Below are positions 17,639 through 25,715 of a stretch of 39,321 nt of DNA, piece by piece. Location of the stretch: NCBI GenBank assembly GCA_944372795.1, contig CALWAF010000013.1, positions 1-39,321 on the forward strand, given 5' to 3'. This stretch comes from an uncultured Clostridia bacterium (GTDB lineage Bacteria > Bacillota > Clostridia > Christensenellales > CAG-917). The notes beneath the pieces are model-generated. The model saw only the letters and a list, made by a program, of their open reading frames with translations. It made no database searches and had not been told where the DNA came from. Each line of letters starts with the position of its first letter. The stretch's first letter is position 1. The position numbers and the translations under genes are program-made.

Positions 17639-17738
17639 ATATGCGCATATGTTTGCATTTTGCGGTATCTATCAGGGTGATTTGAGCATATGCGCATCCA
17701 ATGAGTCCGTGTGCGCGCATGATCTGCACATATGCGCA
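17639..17738. repeat. Three copies of CATATGCGCA
   Basis: The motif occurs at 17642-17651 (minus), 17687-17696 (plus) and 17729-17738 (plus), with a degenerate GTGCGCGCAT near 17711. The first is inside the perfect 12-bp palindrome ATATGCGCATAT (17639-17650). The stretch 17543-17768 holds no convincing gene. Confidence 0.6.
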
Positions 17739-17768
17739 AGTGTTCCGCCGTGCGGGGCGGAACTGTGC

Positions 17769-17798
17769 AAAAAACGCTCTCCCGCGGGAGAGCGTTTT
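17769..17798. terminator. Bidirectional terminator between the GIY-YIG island and the metal operon
   Basis: A 22-bp perfect palindrome ACGCTCTCCC/GGGAGAGCGT (17774-17795, GC centre) is flanked by A and T runs. It ends the convergent transcripts from both sides. Confidence 0.88.
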
Positions 17799-17814
17799 GC
17801 GTTGTCGCAATTTA

Positions 17815-19776
17815 TCAAGTCGTTGATTTCAGCGCGTTAGAATGCGGTTTTTTGCCTTTCAGGCTGTTTACGGAATGCGCGGAGCCTACGCGCATGGCGT
17901 TGAGTATGGCGATGACCGCGACGCCCACGTCACCGAATACGGCGAGCCACATCCCCGCTATACCCACGGCGGAGAGTATGAGGATGACGACTTTGACGAT
18001 GAGTGAGAACCATATGTTTTCATAGACGACGCGCATGGTCTTGTGGGCGACGCGTTTTGCGGTGGGGATGCCCGCGAGGTCATCGCGCATGAGTACGATG
18101 TCCGACGCTTCTATCGCGGCGTCGCTGCCCACTCCGCCCATCGCGATGCCGACGTCCGAGCGCATGAGCACGGGCGCGTCGTTGATGCCGTCTCCCACGA
18201 AACAGAGCACGTCGTTAGGCTTCTTTGCGGCAAGGGCGCTTTCCACTTCCGCCACTTTGTCCTGCGGGAGGAGGGAGGCTTTGTAACGCGTCACGCCCAC
18301 GTCCGCCGCGACGCTTGCCGCGATGCGCTCGTTGTCGCCCGTCAGCATGACCGTCGTGCATCCCATGGCGTTCAGCGAGGCGACGACCTCGCGGCTTTCG
18401 GGTTTTAGTTCGTCCGCGACGAGCAGCGAACCCGCGAAGACGCCGTTTTCCGCGACGTATATCACGGTGCCCGCGCCCTCTTCGGGGACGTAGTCGATGC
18501 CGTGGCTCTCCATCAATTTCCCGTTGCCGACAAGCAGCACCGAGTCCGCCTTTTCTGCGATCACGCCTTCCCCCGCCACGTTGGTGACGGTGTAGCCGCC
18601 CACAGGCTCTTTGCCGTATGCCGCGACCACGGAGCGCGCGATCGGGTGAGAGGAGTCCTTTTCCGCAGCTGCCGCAAGGGCGAGGATGCGCTCGCGTTCG
18701 CTCTCCGGAGCGACTTTCACGACGGCGAAGTTGCCCTTGGTGAGGGTGCCCGTCTTGTCAAAGACGAAGATGTTCGCCTTGTCGAATTTTTCGAGGTAGT
18801 TCGAGCCCTTGATGAGGATGCCGAGTTTGGACGCTGCGCCTATGCCCGCAAAGAAGGAGAGGGGCACCGATATGACCAGCGCGCAGGGGCAGGACACCAC
18901 AAGGAAGCTCAATGCGCGGTAGATCCACTCGCGCCAGTCGCCCGTCACTGCGCCCGGTATGACGGCAAGCAGCACCGCCGCGGCGACGACCGCGGGAGTA
19001 TACCAGCGCGCGAATTTGGTGATGAAATTCTCTGCCTTGGATTTTTGGGCGGAGGCGTTCTCCACAAGGTCGAGGATCTTGGACACCGTGGAGTCGTAAA
19101 ACGCCTTTTCCACGACGATTTGAAGCTGCGAGGTCACGTTGACGGAGCCGCTCACCACGCTGTCTCCCGCCGCGATGTCGCGGGGCATGGATTCGCCCGT
19201 GAGCGCGCGGGTGTCCAGAGAGGACGCGCCCGAGACCACGACGCCGTCGAGGGGGACTTTTTCGCCGGGGTTGACCACGATGGTCTCGCCGACGTTCACC
19301 TCTGCGGGATCCACCGTCACGACACCGCCGTCGCGCAGCACGTGTGCGCTGTCGGGGCGGATGTCCATAAGTTCCGAGATAGACTTTCTCGATCTTCCCG
19401 TGGCGTAGTCTTGGAAAAATTCGCCCACCTGATAAAACAGGAGCACGGCGCACGCCTCGTCGAAGCCCTCGGGAGCCAGACCCGACGCACCCGTGTATAT
19501 CGCGAGGGCGAAAGCGCCCAGCGTCGCGATGCACATCAGGAAGTTTTCGTCCAGCATCTGCCCGCGCAGGATGCCGCGAAGCGCCCGCCACAGCACGTCA
19601 TAGCCTATCGCGAGATATACGGCAAGGTACAGCCCGAAGGGGAGCAGCCATCCTAGCCTTCCGCCCGCCGCGCCCGCGAGACCTCCGTCCAGCGCTTTGT
19701 CGGTGATGAGCAGCACGAGGAACGCCGCCAGCGCGGCGATTATCCTTGCAAGTTCTTTCTTTTGTTTGGCACTCAT
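17815..19776 (-). CDS. Heavy-metal-translocating P1B-type ATPase (Cd/Zn/Pb export type)
   Basis: It pumps soft divalent metals out of the cell. The 653 residues show TGE (193-195, actuator), the CPC metal site in the membrane (296-298), the phosphorylation motif DKTGT (from D340), HP in SSHPIARS, and GDGINDAP. The usual N-terminal HMA domain is missing; it starts directly with membrane helices, and an HMA domain is encoded separately just upstream (stop to start about 1 bp). CPC with the CadC/SmtB-type regulator points to Cd/Zn/Pb rather than Cu. It is last in a three-gene operon and ends at a bidirectional terminator. The exact metal is inference. Confidence 0.92.
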   Translation of the reverse strand: MSAKQKKELARIIAALAAFLVLLITDKALDGGLAGAAGGRLGWLLPFGLYLAVYLAIGYDVLWRALRGILRGQMLDENFLMCIATLGAFALAIYTGASGLAPEGFDEACAVLLFYQVGEFFQDYATGRSRKSISELMDIRPDSAHVLRDGGVVTVDPAEVNVGETIVVNPGEKVPLDGVVVSGASSLDTRALTGESMPRDIAAGDSVVSGSVNVTSQLQIVVEKAFYDSTVSKILDLVENASAQKSKAENFITKFARWYTPAVVAAAVLLAVIPGAVTGDWREWIYRALSFLVVSCPCALVISVPLSFFAGIGAASKLGILIKGSNYLEKFDKANIFVFDKTGTLTKGNFAVVKVAPESERERILALAAAAEKDSSHPIARSVVAAYGKEPVGGYTVTNVAGEGVIAEKADSVLLVGNGKLMESHGIDYVPEEGAGTVIYVAENGVFAGSLLVADELKPESREVVASLNAMGCTTVMLTGDNERIAASVAADVGVTRYKASLLPQDKVAEVESALAAKKPNDVLCFVGDGINDAPVLMRSDVGIAMGGVGSDAAIEASDIVLMRDDLAGIPTAKRVAHKTMRVVYENIWFSLIVKVVILILSAVGIAGMWLAVFGDVGVAVIAILNAMRVGSAHSVNSLKGKKPHSNALKSTT

Positions 19777-19777
19777 A

Positions 19778-19996
19778 TCACACCTTGATCTTGCAGTCGG
19801 GTTCTATCCTGCGGCACTTTTTCACGACCTCTTTCACCACTTCGTCAAAGCGCTCGTCGTCCGCCTCCAGCGTCATCCGCTGCATGATGAAACTTACGTT
19901 CACCGCGTTGACGCCGTCTATCTTGGACACGGCATTCTCCATCTTCGCCGCGCAATTCGCGCAGTCGAGGTCTTCCAACGCAAAAACCTTTTTCAT
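19778..19996 (-). CDS. Free-standing HMA metal-binding protein
   Basis: This 72-residue ferredoxin-like HMA domain has the metal motif DCANCAAKME (Cys12, Cys15) in the first loop, and ends in PDCKIKV just before the ATPase gene. The ATG at 19994-19996 is chosen because GGGAGA precedes it by a good distance; a GTG at 20015-20017 overlaps the repressor stop (GTGA) and would add seven residues. It corresponds to the N-terminal domain of CadA-type ATPases and probably hands metal to the adjacent pump, or regulates it. Confidence 0.88.
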   Translation of the reverse strand: MKKVFALEDLDCANCAAKMENAVSKIDGVNAVNVSFIMQRMTLEADDERFDEVVKEVVKKCRRIEPDCKIKV

Positions 19997-20013
19997 ATCC
20001 GTATTCTCCCGAA

Positions 20014-20355
20014 TCACTCGTTTACGTGCATAAATGTGACGCTGAACACAGTGTTTATGTGCTCATCGCTCAAAGAGTAATATTTAACTTTGCCATCGGC
20101 GCGCACCTTGACGACGTCGTTTCTGCGCAGCACCGCAAGCTGGTGAGATACGGCGGAGTGCTCCATATTCAGCAGCTTTGCAAGGTCGCACACGCACATC
20201 TCACGGATGAGCAGCGCGCTCACGATGGAGAGGCGTGTCGGATCCGCCACCACTTTGAGAAAGGCGGACATCTTGTTCAGCGTTTCGCCGCGCACCATGC
20301 GCTTTGTCACATCGTCCACCACGTCGGGGTGTATGGTGCAGGAATGATTTGCCAT
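20014..20355 (-). CDS. ArsR/SmtB-family metal-responsive repressor (CadC-like)
   Basis: This winged-helix repressor is released from DNA by metal. The start at 20353-20355 follows GGAGA; a longer frame exists but would cross the promoter. The 113 residues contain EMCVCDL (Cys54, Cys56), the alpha-3 metal site of CadC/ArsR, and D97-x-H99 with H110-xx-E113, exactly the spacing of the SmtB/CadC alpha-5 zinc site. Cys6 and His9 at the N-terminus could complete the alpha-3N site. The recognition helix is EHSAVSHQLAVLR. It is first in the metal operon and faces two operator copies. Confidence 0.92.
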   Translation of the reverse strand: MANHSCTIHPDVVDDVTKRMVRGETLNKMSAFLKVVADPTRLSIVSALLIREMCVCDLAKLLNMEHSAVSHQLAVLRRNDVVKVRADGKVKYYSLSDEHINTVFSVTFMHVNE

Positions 20356-20393
20356 AGCATTCTCCTTTCGGTTCGCCGCGCCCTCACGATAGA

Positions 20394-20453
20394 TGAACGC
20401 GCATTCATATGAACCGTCATTCACATAATATGCCCGCCGCGGGCATAAGTCAA
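20394..20453 (-). promoter_or_regulatory. Metal-operon promoter with tandem operators
   Basis: Minus strand: TTGACT (complement of 20448-20453), 17 bp, TATTAT (complement of 20425-20430). Directly downstream are two 14-bp sites of form TGAAC-N4-ATTCA at 20394-20407 and 20410-20423, 16 bp apart centre to centre, as expected for an ArsR/SmtB operator. The -35/-10 spacer contains TATGCCCG-CCG-CGGGCATA (20429-20447), an 8-bp-arm perfect inverted repeat. Confidence 0.85.
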
Positions 20454-20562
20454 GTATTATCGCAAATTTCCGCAAAGAAAATTTCCCTGCGTCGGCGCGG
20501 CGGGGGTGTGGGTCCCTGACATGGGAGTATTGTTCCCCACTTACCCCAACTAGTAACGCGTT

Positions 20563-20681
20563 GAAACAAACGGGGACGGGGTCAAGCCGGGGTACTCGCT
20601 CGCGGGGCTTGGGGGCGCAAATGTTAAACCGCCAAAGAAATTTTGGCGGTTTAACATTTTTACCCTGTCCTCGTTAGTTTC
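20563..20681. repeat. 119-bp nested inverted-repeat element
   Basis: The outer arms GAAACAAACGGGGACGGGGT (20563-20582) and ACCCTGTCCTCGTTAGTTTC (20662-20681) are inverted with three mismatches. Inside are an 18-bp perfect stem (20619-20636 with 20642-20659), followed by T residues, and a smaller CAAGCC/GGCTTG-type hairpin (from 20583). There is no coding frame. It resembles REP/MITE-like cassettes that contain 'GGGGACRGGGT' ends. Confidence 0.65.
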
Positions 20682-20734
20682 GGAGTTTTACGCGAACTCA
20701 TGCAACACCCGCTCGGAGGGTACGGCGGGCTCAA

Positions 20735-21125
20735 ACGTGAAATGGAGTGCACGTCTCGCGGGGAATGTTGCTCCCCCTCCTTCCCTTCGGGCATTCCTCC
20801 CCCACTCGGGATAAGGGACAATCCTCCTAAAATGCGGGACTAACCTTTTCATAAAGGCGCGAACCGCGCCTTTATGAAAACACCTCTTGAAAAAAGTTTG
20901 AGTCTCGCACTCACTTATTCAAGCGGCGAACAGTACTGACTGAACGTCGCTCGCGGGGAGAGGAAGGCGACTCGACGCGCACTGCGCCCGTGTCTACTTA
21001 ATTATCCGTCTAGCTTGCGAGGTCGCGAAGCGCGCCGCGGCGTTCAAGCGGCGGCTGCGCCGCCTGTGAACGCTTGGGTGAGCGGCGCGTAGTTCCAGCT
21101 CCGAATGAGATAACGTCGCGTTCGG
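20735..21125 (+). repeat. Composite repeat copy R4
   Basis: The family body runs from GTGCACGTCTCGCGGGGAATG through CCTCCTAAAATGCGGGACT and GCTCGCGGGGAGAGGAAGGC to the terminal stem-loop. This copy's stem has arms GCGTTCA (21040-21046) and TGAACGC (21067-21073) instead of ACTTGCA/TGCAAGT. It carries an extra perfect 16-bp-arm hairpin near 20848-20882 (TTTTCATAAAGGCGCG) that is absent from the other copies. Together with 20476-20562, where nothing else is visible, it fills the gap to the ABC gene. Confidence 0.8.
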
Positions 21126-21220
21126 GGCGAACGTCCGTATTTTTGCGAGGCGAAGAGCAGGCGCAGGCATAGAAGCAAGAAACCCACGGCGATGCCGTGG
21201 GTTTTGAGCAAAGAATGCCT
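21126..21220. repeat. 95-bp direct repeat, first copy, with terminator hairpin
   Basis: It is identical to 21318-21412 except for C versus A at 21151/21343. It contains the hairpin AAACCCACGGC/GCCGTGGGTTT. The 97 bp between the copies includes a GGCGGC-TTCA-GCCGCC hairpin (21235-21250). Confidence 0.9.
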
Positions 21221-21317
21221 CGCGAAATAGAACAGGCGGCTTCAGCCGCCCATACGCGGAGCAAAAATCAGAGAGCAACGCGATAGTTTAGGAACGAAGT
21301 GAATAAACGAGGAGCGT

Positions 21318-21412
21318 GGCGAACGTCCGTATTTTTGCGAGGAGAAGAGCAGGCGCAGGCATAGAAGCAAGAAACCCACGGCGATGCCGTGGGTTTTGAG
21401 CAAAGAATGCCT
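21318..21412 (-). terminator. 95-bp direct repeat, second copy, terminator of the ABC gene
   Basis: AAACCCACGGC (21372-21382) pairs with GCCGTGGGTTT (21386-21396) just past the stop of the ABC gene; the minus strand continues with T and C residues. The first copy 192 bp away would be a back-up terminator. Confidence 0.75.
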
Positions 21413-21423
21413 TGCGCCTGCGA

Positions 21424-24400
21424 TCAGCCCGTGGAGCGCAACGCCTTGACGGGGTCTTTGCGCGCCGCGGCGATGGCGGGGACGAGACCCGAGATCACGG
21501 TGAGTCCTATGCTCAACACGACGAGCAGCAGGGCGTGCAAGGGGTTGAGCACGGCGAAGTTGGCTGGCGCCTGTGTCGCGAGGGAAGCGATCCACGCATT
21601 GATGGGGAAGTCGATGATCCACGCGAGGAAGACGCCGAGTATGCCCGCTGCCGCGCCTATGATGGCGGTCTCGGCATTGAAGAGGTTGCTGATGTCGAGT
21701 TTTCGCGCGCCGATGGAGCGCAGCACGCCGATCTCGGTGGTGCGCTCGAGGACGGAGACGTAGGTGATGATGGCGATCATCACGCTGGACACCACGAGGG
21801 AGATGGCGGAGAAGGCGATGAGGATGTAGGACACGATGTCCACCACCTGCGTGAGCAGCGAGGATATGGTGCCGGCGTTGTCCATATAGGTCACGGACAT
21901 GCCGGGATTTGTATCGTTCCACGCGTCGAGATAGGCGCAGATCTTATCCTTTTCCTCAAAAGTAGTGGGGTAGATATACGCGCCCGTGGGGGTATCGCTG
22001 CCGCCGAGCAGTTTCATCTGATTGTCGTAGGCGGAGTCGATGAGGGCGAGGATGGACTCACCGCTCAAAGTCAAGCCCTCCATTATCTCGATGTCAAAGT
22101 TCGGGAGCATCGCTCTGATCATCTCGTCGGAGAGGATGGGGAACCATCCCTGCACCGTGGTGAGGACGGAACTTATCGTCTTGCAGGCGCGGAGCTCTTC
22201 CTTCTGTTCGTCGGAGAGCCCGTCTATGATGCCCGCGATGATGTCGCCGCCTTCCATGGAGCCGAAGTCACCTTCGAGCAACATTTCGATGATCCCGGAC
22301 ACCGCCTCCGCTTCGGAGATGCCGACGCTCTCGATGAGGGAGACGATCTGGCTGAAATCGAAGGAGAACTTGGTGCCTTCGAGGACGTCGTAGCTTGAGT
22401 AGGCTTCCTGATATTTGACGATCTCGCTGTCCGCCGCTTTGTCGAGGACGAGCTGGACAAGGTCCTCGGTGTAGGCGACGCCCGACTGCAGCAGGGGAGT
22501 GAGGATGTTGCTCTTCACGCGCATGACGCCCACGATGGTGACGGTGATGTTGTCGTCGGGGTCGTAGGAGGTGATGTCGGTGTTGACGGACGCTCTCGCC
22601 TCGGGACGGAAGGAAGTGCCGTTCAGCACCTTGCTGTCGTCAAAGCCCGTGCCGCTCGCGTTGTAGACGCTGTCGGGGATGTTGTAATAGTTATCGTTGG
22701 AGACGACGCTTATCTCCTTGCCGATGATCTCGGCGAAGTCGATGGGGAGATAGTCTCCGTTCTCGTCCTTCTCGAGCTTCATGCCGAGGGCTTCGAGGAT
22801 GGAGTCGTCGATCATGTTGTAGGAGTTGATGACGAGCACGGCGGAGTGCGCCTTGTTGCCGTTGTAGTCCTCACCGTTCTCATAGGAAGCGCCGAGTGCG
22901 GCATTGCCTTCCTCCGTGCCGGGATAGCCGCCCGCCAGCACGTCGAACTGCGCGAGCATGAAGTCGTCCCAAAGCAGCTGCTGCCAGCCGATGGGATTGG
23001 AGCTCATGCCCATGGAGGACATGGCGTCGTTGATCATGTTGGATGTAGACTCGATGAGAGTGTAGTCCGCATTGGTGTCCCCGGGGCCCGTTTTTACTAG
23101 GATGGGCATATTGACGCCGTAGGAATAACGCACGGCGTTGAGGGACTCGGGATAGACCTCGGAGATGCCTTGGACATACTCCATATATTCGTCCGTCAGG
23201 ACGTTGATGCCGAATTTCAGACCTTGGAGCCCCATGACGCCGGTGGGGTTGTAGGGGGTGACGTAGTCGGTGTCGGGATACTGCTCGCCGTCGCCTTGGT
23301 CGAACTCCATGTTCATGAGGGACTCGACGTCGATGTCGAGCGCCATGGAGTTGATGGTGAGCGGCATGCTGGAAAGGATGCTCTCTTCGAGGCTGCCCAT
23401 GTAAAGGTCGAAGCCGTTGGAGAGAGAGAGCACGAGCGCGATGCCGATGATGCCGATGCTGCCCGCAAATGCGGTGAGGAAGGTCCTCGTGCGCTTGGCG
23501 ACGAGGTTGCGCGCGGAGATGCCCAGCGCGGTGATGAAGGACATGGATGTGCGTTCCTTCTTCTCGCGTTTGGGTTTGCCGCTGTGCTTCCTGACCTGCA
23601 CGGGCTTTTCGGGGGAAACGAGTGCCACGAACTTCTCGTCCGCATCGCTTGCGTGCGCGTCCGCGGGAGCGTCGCCCGCGCTTTCTGCGGGCTGTTCCTC
23701 CGCCGCGACGGGCGCGGACACGGCGGCTGTGCCGCCTGCGCGGAGAGCAGAGCTCTCGGCGTCTTCGGTGGTGGCGGTGGCGTCGTCCAACACGTTTTCT
23801 GCCTTCTTCTTTTTGGAGGACTTGGACTTTTTGCCTTTTGCGGGCTTCTTTTCCTCTTTTTCGGGAGCGGGCTCTTCGGCGGGGATGGTGTCGTGCACCT
23901 CCGCTTCCGCATCCGCGCTGTGGGCTATGTATTCCTCTATGGGGGTGGAGCCCTCGTCGCTCATCGCCGAGACGGGGGAGAGGATGGCGGGCATGCCGTC
24001 ATAGGGATTGCTGTCCGCGACGACTTCGCCGTCCATGAGCTCGATTATGCGCGTGGAGTAACGCTGCGCGAGCTCCGGATTGTGCGTGACCATGATGACC
24101 AGCCTGTCGTCCGCGATCTCCTGCAAAAGGTCCATGACCTGCTCCGACGTCTTGGTGTCGAGAGCGCCCGTGGGCTCGTCGGCGAGGATGATCTCGGGAT
24201 TGTTGACGATGGCGCGGGCGATGGCGACGCGCTGCATCTGTCCGCCGGACATCTGGTTGGGTTTCTTTTTGAGTTGGGAGCCCAGCCCCACGCGCTCGAG
24301 CGCGTCGACGGCGAGCTTCCTCTTTTTCTTGTGGGAAACACCGGATATGGTCAGCGCGAGTTCGACGTTCTGGAGCACGTTCAGGTGGGGGATAAGGTTG

Positions 24401-24675
24401 TAGGACTGGAAAATGAAGCCTATCGAACGGTTGCGGTAGGCGTCCCAATCGCGGGAACGGAATTCCTTGGTGGACTTATCGTTGATGATGAGGTCGCCGT
24501 CGGTGTATTGATCCAAGCCACCGATGATGTTGAGCAGCGTGGTCTTGCCGCAGCCGGACGGCCCCAGAATGGAGACGAATTCGCTCTTGCGGAAATTGAG
24601 GTTGACGCCTTTCACGGCGTGCACGACGGAGTCCGCCACGCGATAGTCCTTGATGATGTTGACGAGTTTAAGCAT
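21424..24675 (-). CDS. ABC transporter, fused ATPase and FtsX-type permease
   Basis: In 1083 residues, an N-terminal MacB/LolD-type ATPase (1-220) has Walker A GPSGCGKT (38-45), signature [14 protein letters not shown], and Walker [12 protein letters not shown]. It is followed by a 160-residue Lys/Glu/Ala-rich linker, a first TM near 395-420 ([18 protein letters not shown]), a large extracytoplasmic region to about 940, and a C-terminal FtsX domain with three TMs ([20 protein letters not shown]..., [17 protein letters not shown]..., [22 protein letters not shown]). Such exporters act on lipids, peptides or antibiotics by mechanotransmission. A paralogue is at 35278. No separate membrane-fusion protein is nearby. 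The start follows a weak AAGG site after a strong 5' hairpin (24691-24710). Confidence 0.9.
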   Translation of the reverse strand: MLKLVNIIKDYRVADSVVHAVKGVNLNFRKSEFVSILGPSGCGKTTLLNIIGGLDQYTDGDLIINDKSTKEFRSRDWDAYRNRSIGFIFQSYNLIPHLNVLQNVELALTISGVSHKKKRKLAVDALERVGLGSQLKKKPNQMSGGQMQRVAIARAIVNNPEIILADEPTGALDTKTSEQVMDLLQEIADDRLVIMVTHNPELAQRYSTRIIELMDGEVVADSNPYDGMPAILSPVSAMSDEGSTPIEEYIAHSADAEAEVHDTIPAEEPAPEKEEKKPAKGKKSKSSKKKKAENVLDDATATTEDAESSALRAGGTAAVSAPVAAEEQPAESAGDAPADAHASDADEKFVALVSPEKPVQVRKHSGKPKREKKERTSMSFITALGISARNLVAKRTRTFLTAFAGSIGIIGIALVLSLSNGFDLYMGSLEESILSSMPLTINSMALDIDVESLMNMEFDQGDGEQYPDTDYVTPYNPTGVMGLQGLKFGINVLTDEYMEYVQGISEVYPESLNAVRYSYGVNMPILVKTGPGDTNADYTLIESTSNMINDAMSSMGMSSNPIGWQQLLWDDFMLAQFDVLAGGYPGTEEGNAALGASYENGEDYNGNKAHSAVLVINSYNMIDDSILEALGMKLEKDENGDYLPIDFAEIIGKEISVVSNDNYYNIPDSVYNASGTGFDDSKVLNGTSFRPEARASVNTDITSYDPDDNITVTIVGVMRVKSNILTPLLQSGVAYTEDLVQLVLDKAADSEIVKYQEAYSSYDVLEGTKFSFDFSQIVSLIESVGISEAEAVSGIIEMLLEGDFGSMEGGDIIAGIIDGLSDEQKEELRACKTISSVLTTVQGWFPILSDEMIRAMLPNFDIEIMEGLTLSGESILALIDSAYDNQMKLLGGSDTPTGAYIYPTTFEEKDKICAYLDAWNDTNPGMSVTYMDNAGTISSLLTQVVDIVSYILIAFSAISLVVSSVMIAIITYVSVLERTTEIGVLRSIGARKLDISNLFNAETAIIGAAAGILGVFLAWIIDFPINAWIASLATQAPANFAVLNPLHALLLVVLSIGLTVISGLVPAIAAARKDPVKALRSTG

Positions 24676-24690
24676 GCTGTTGACCTTACT

Positions 24691-24795
24691 GCGGACGGCT
24701 GTCCGTCCGCGCCCCCCGGATCCCGCAATAAATTACGGTGAATGGCGCTGAATTGAAAACAAAGACATTATACTTAAACAGTAGTCTTATGTCAA
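24691..24795 (-). promoter_or_regulatory. Promoter and 5'-leader hairpin of the ABC gene
   Basis: Minus strand: TTGACA (complement of 24790-24795), 17 bp, TATAAT (complement of 24767-24772), a perfect consensus. The leader contains GCGGACGG-CTGT-CCGTCCGC (24691-24710) close to the start codon, which could limit ribosome access. Between here and 24944 lies G+C-rich sequence with no gene. Confidence 0.85.
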
Positions 24796-24944
24796 CGGTG
24801 TGCCCCCAAAGTTAAGAATTTTATGCCGCGGAAAAGCCCTCGCCCGAGGACGTCCGCTTCGATCGCGTCTGCGGCTTTCCGCCCGCCGCGTCCGCCGTTT
24901 TTTCGGGCGGCGGCGGGTGCGGTTTCGGTAGAGGCTCTTTCCGC

Positions 24945-24973
24945 TTGATAACGTCGCTCGGAAATGTTAAAAT
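24945..24973 (+). promoter_or_regulatory. Promoter of the tcdA operon
   Basis: TTGATA (24945-24950), 17 bp, TAAAAT (24968-24973), 40 bp before the chosen start. Confidence 0.75.
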
Positions 24974-25013
24974 AATTTGAAAACACGGCACGTTCGTGTG
25001 CACGGAGGTCAAA

Positions 25014-25715
25014 GTGGAAGACAGATTTACCCTGCGCACCCAAGCGCTCATCGGAAGGGAAGGAGTGGAGGCTCTCGCCCGCTCGTCCGTGCTCGTATGC
25101 GGGCTGGGCGGCGTGGGCGGCTACGCGCTGGAAGCGCTCGCGAGGGCGGGCGTGGGACGCATAGGGCTTCTGGACGGCGACGTCGTCTCCCCCTCCGACC
25201 TCAACCGTCAGATCCTCGCCACCACGGAGACCGTCGGCATGAAGAAGACGGAAGCGGGCAGGGCAAGGGTGCTTTCGGTGGATCCCGACTGCGTCGTGGA
25301 GACCTATGACCTTTTCTATCTCCCGGACACCGCGGACGGGGTGGAGATCGCCCGTTACGATTGGGTCGTGGACGCCGTAGACACCGTCGCCGCGAAGGTG
25401 GAGCTCATCTGCCGCGCAAAGGCGGAAAATGTCAAAATCGTGAGTTCAATGGGCACAGGGAACAAATTAAGTGCCGATTTTGTCATAAAAGATATTTCCG
25501 ACACTTCGGTCTGCCCGTTGGCGAGAGCGGTGCGTAAGGAGCTGCGCGCCCGCGGGATAGAGCACGGCGTGGACGTGCTGTTCTCCCTCGAAAAACCGCG
25601 CGAGGGCACGGGCAGGACGCCCGCCAGCATATCCTATGTCCCCGCCGTCGCGGGGCTCATGCTCGCGGGGCACGTCATCCGGCATATCCTGCGCGGAGCG
25701 GGGGAGGGACGATGA
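25014..25715 (+). CDS. tcdA: tRNA threonylcarbamoyladenosine dehydratase (TcdA/CsdL-type E1-like)
   Basis: This E1-like enzyme uses ATP to cyclise t6A37 to ct6A on ANN-decoding tRNAs. GTG at 25014 is chosen because GGAGG lies 5 bp upstream; a GTG at 24996 is in frame but would place that site inside the gene. The 233 residues show GLGGVGGYALEALARAGVG (nucleotide loop), SPSDLNRQI, DAVDTVAAKVELI, SSMGTGNKLSADF, and the family signature CPLARAVRKELRARGI with its cysteine. The stop overlaps the next start (ATGA). Its neighbours also act on RNA or tRNA. Confidence 0.9.
   Translation: MEDRFTLRTQALIGREGVEALARSSVLVCGLGGVGGYALEALARAGVGRIGLLDGDVVSPSDLNRQILATTETVGMKKTEAGRARVLSVDPDCVVETYDLFYLPDTADGVEIARYDWVVDAVDTVAAKVELICRAKAENVKIVSSMGTGNKLSADFVIKDISDTSVCPLARAVRKELRARGIEHGVDVLFSLEKPREGTGRTPASISYVPAVAGLMLAGHVIRHILRGAGEGR

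Noticed and set aside
17595..17840. 81-residue frame with repeated 'CA' and 'ICAS' motifs
   Set aside because: The repeated residues come from the CATATGCGCA DNA motif, there is no ribosome binding site, and the frame runs through the terminator palindrome into the opposing gene.
21242..21922. Minus-strand Arg/His-rich frame overlapping the ABC gene end
   Set aside because: It is a frame-shifted shadow of the FtsX domain continuing into repeat sequence.
24840..24912. G+C-rich CCCGCCG/CGGCGGG pairing before the tcdA promoter
   Set aside because: Low-complexity repeated CCG/CGG sequence pairs with itself in many ways; no defined terminator or operator can be supported.
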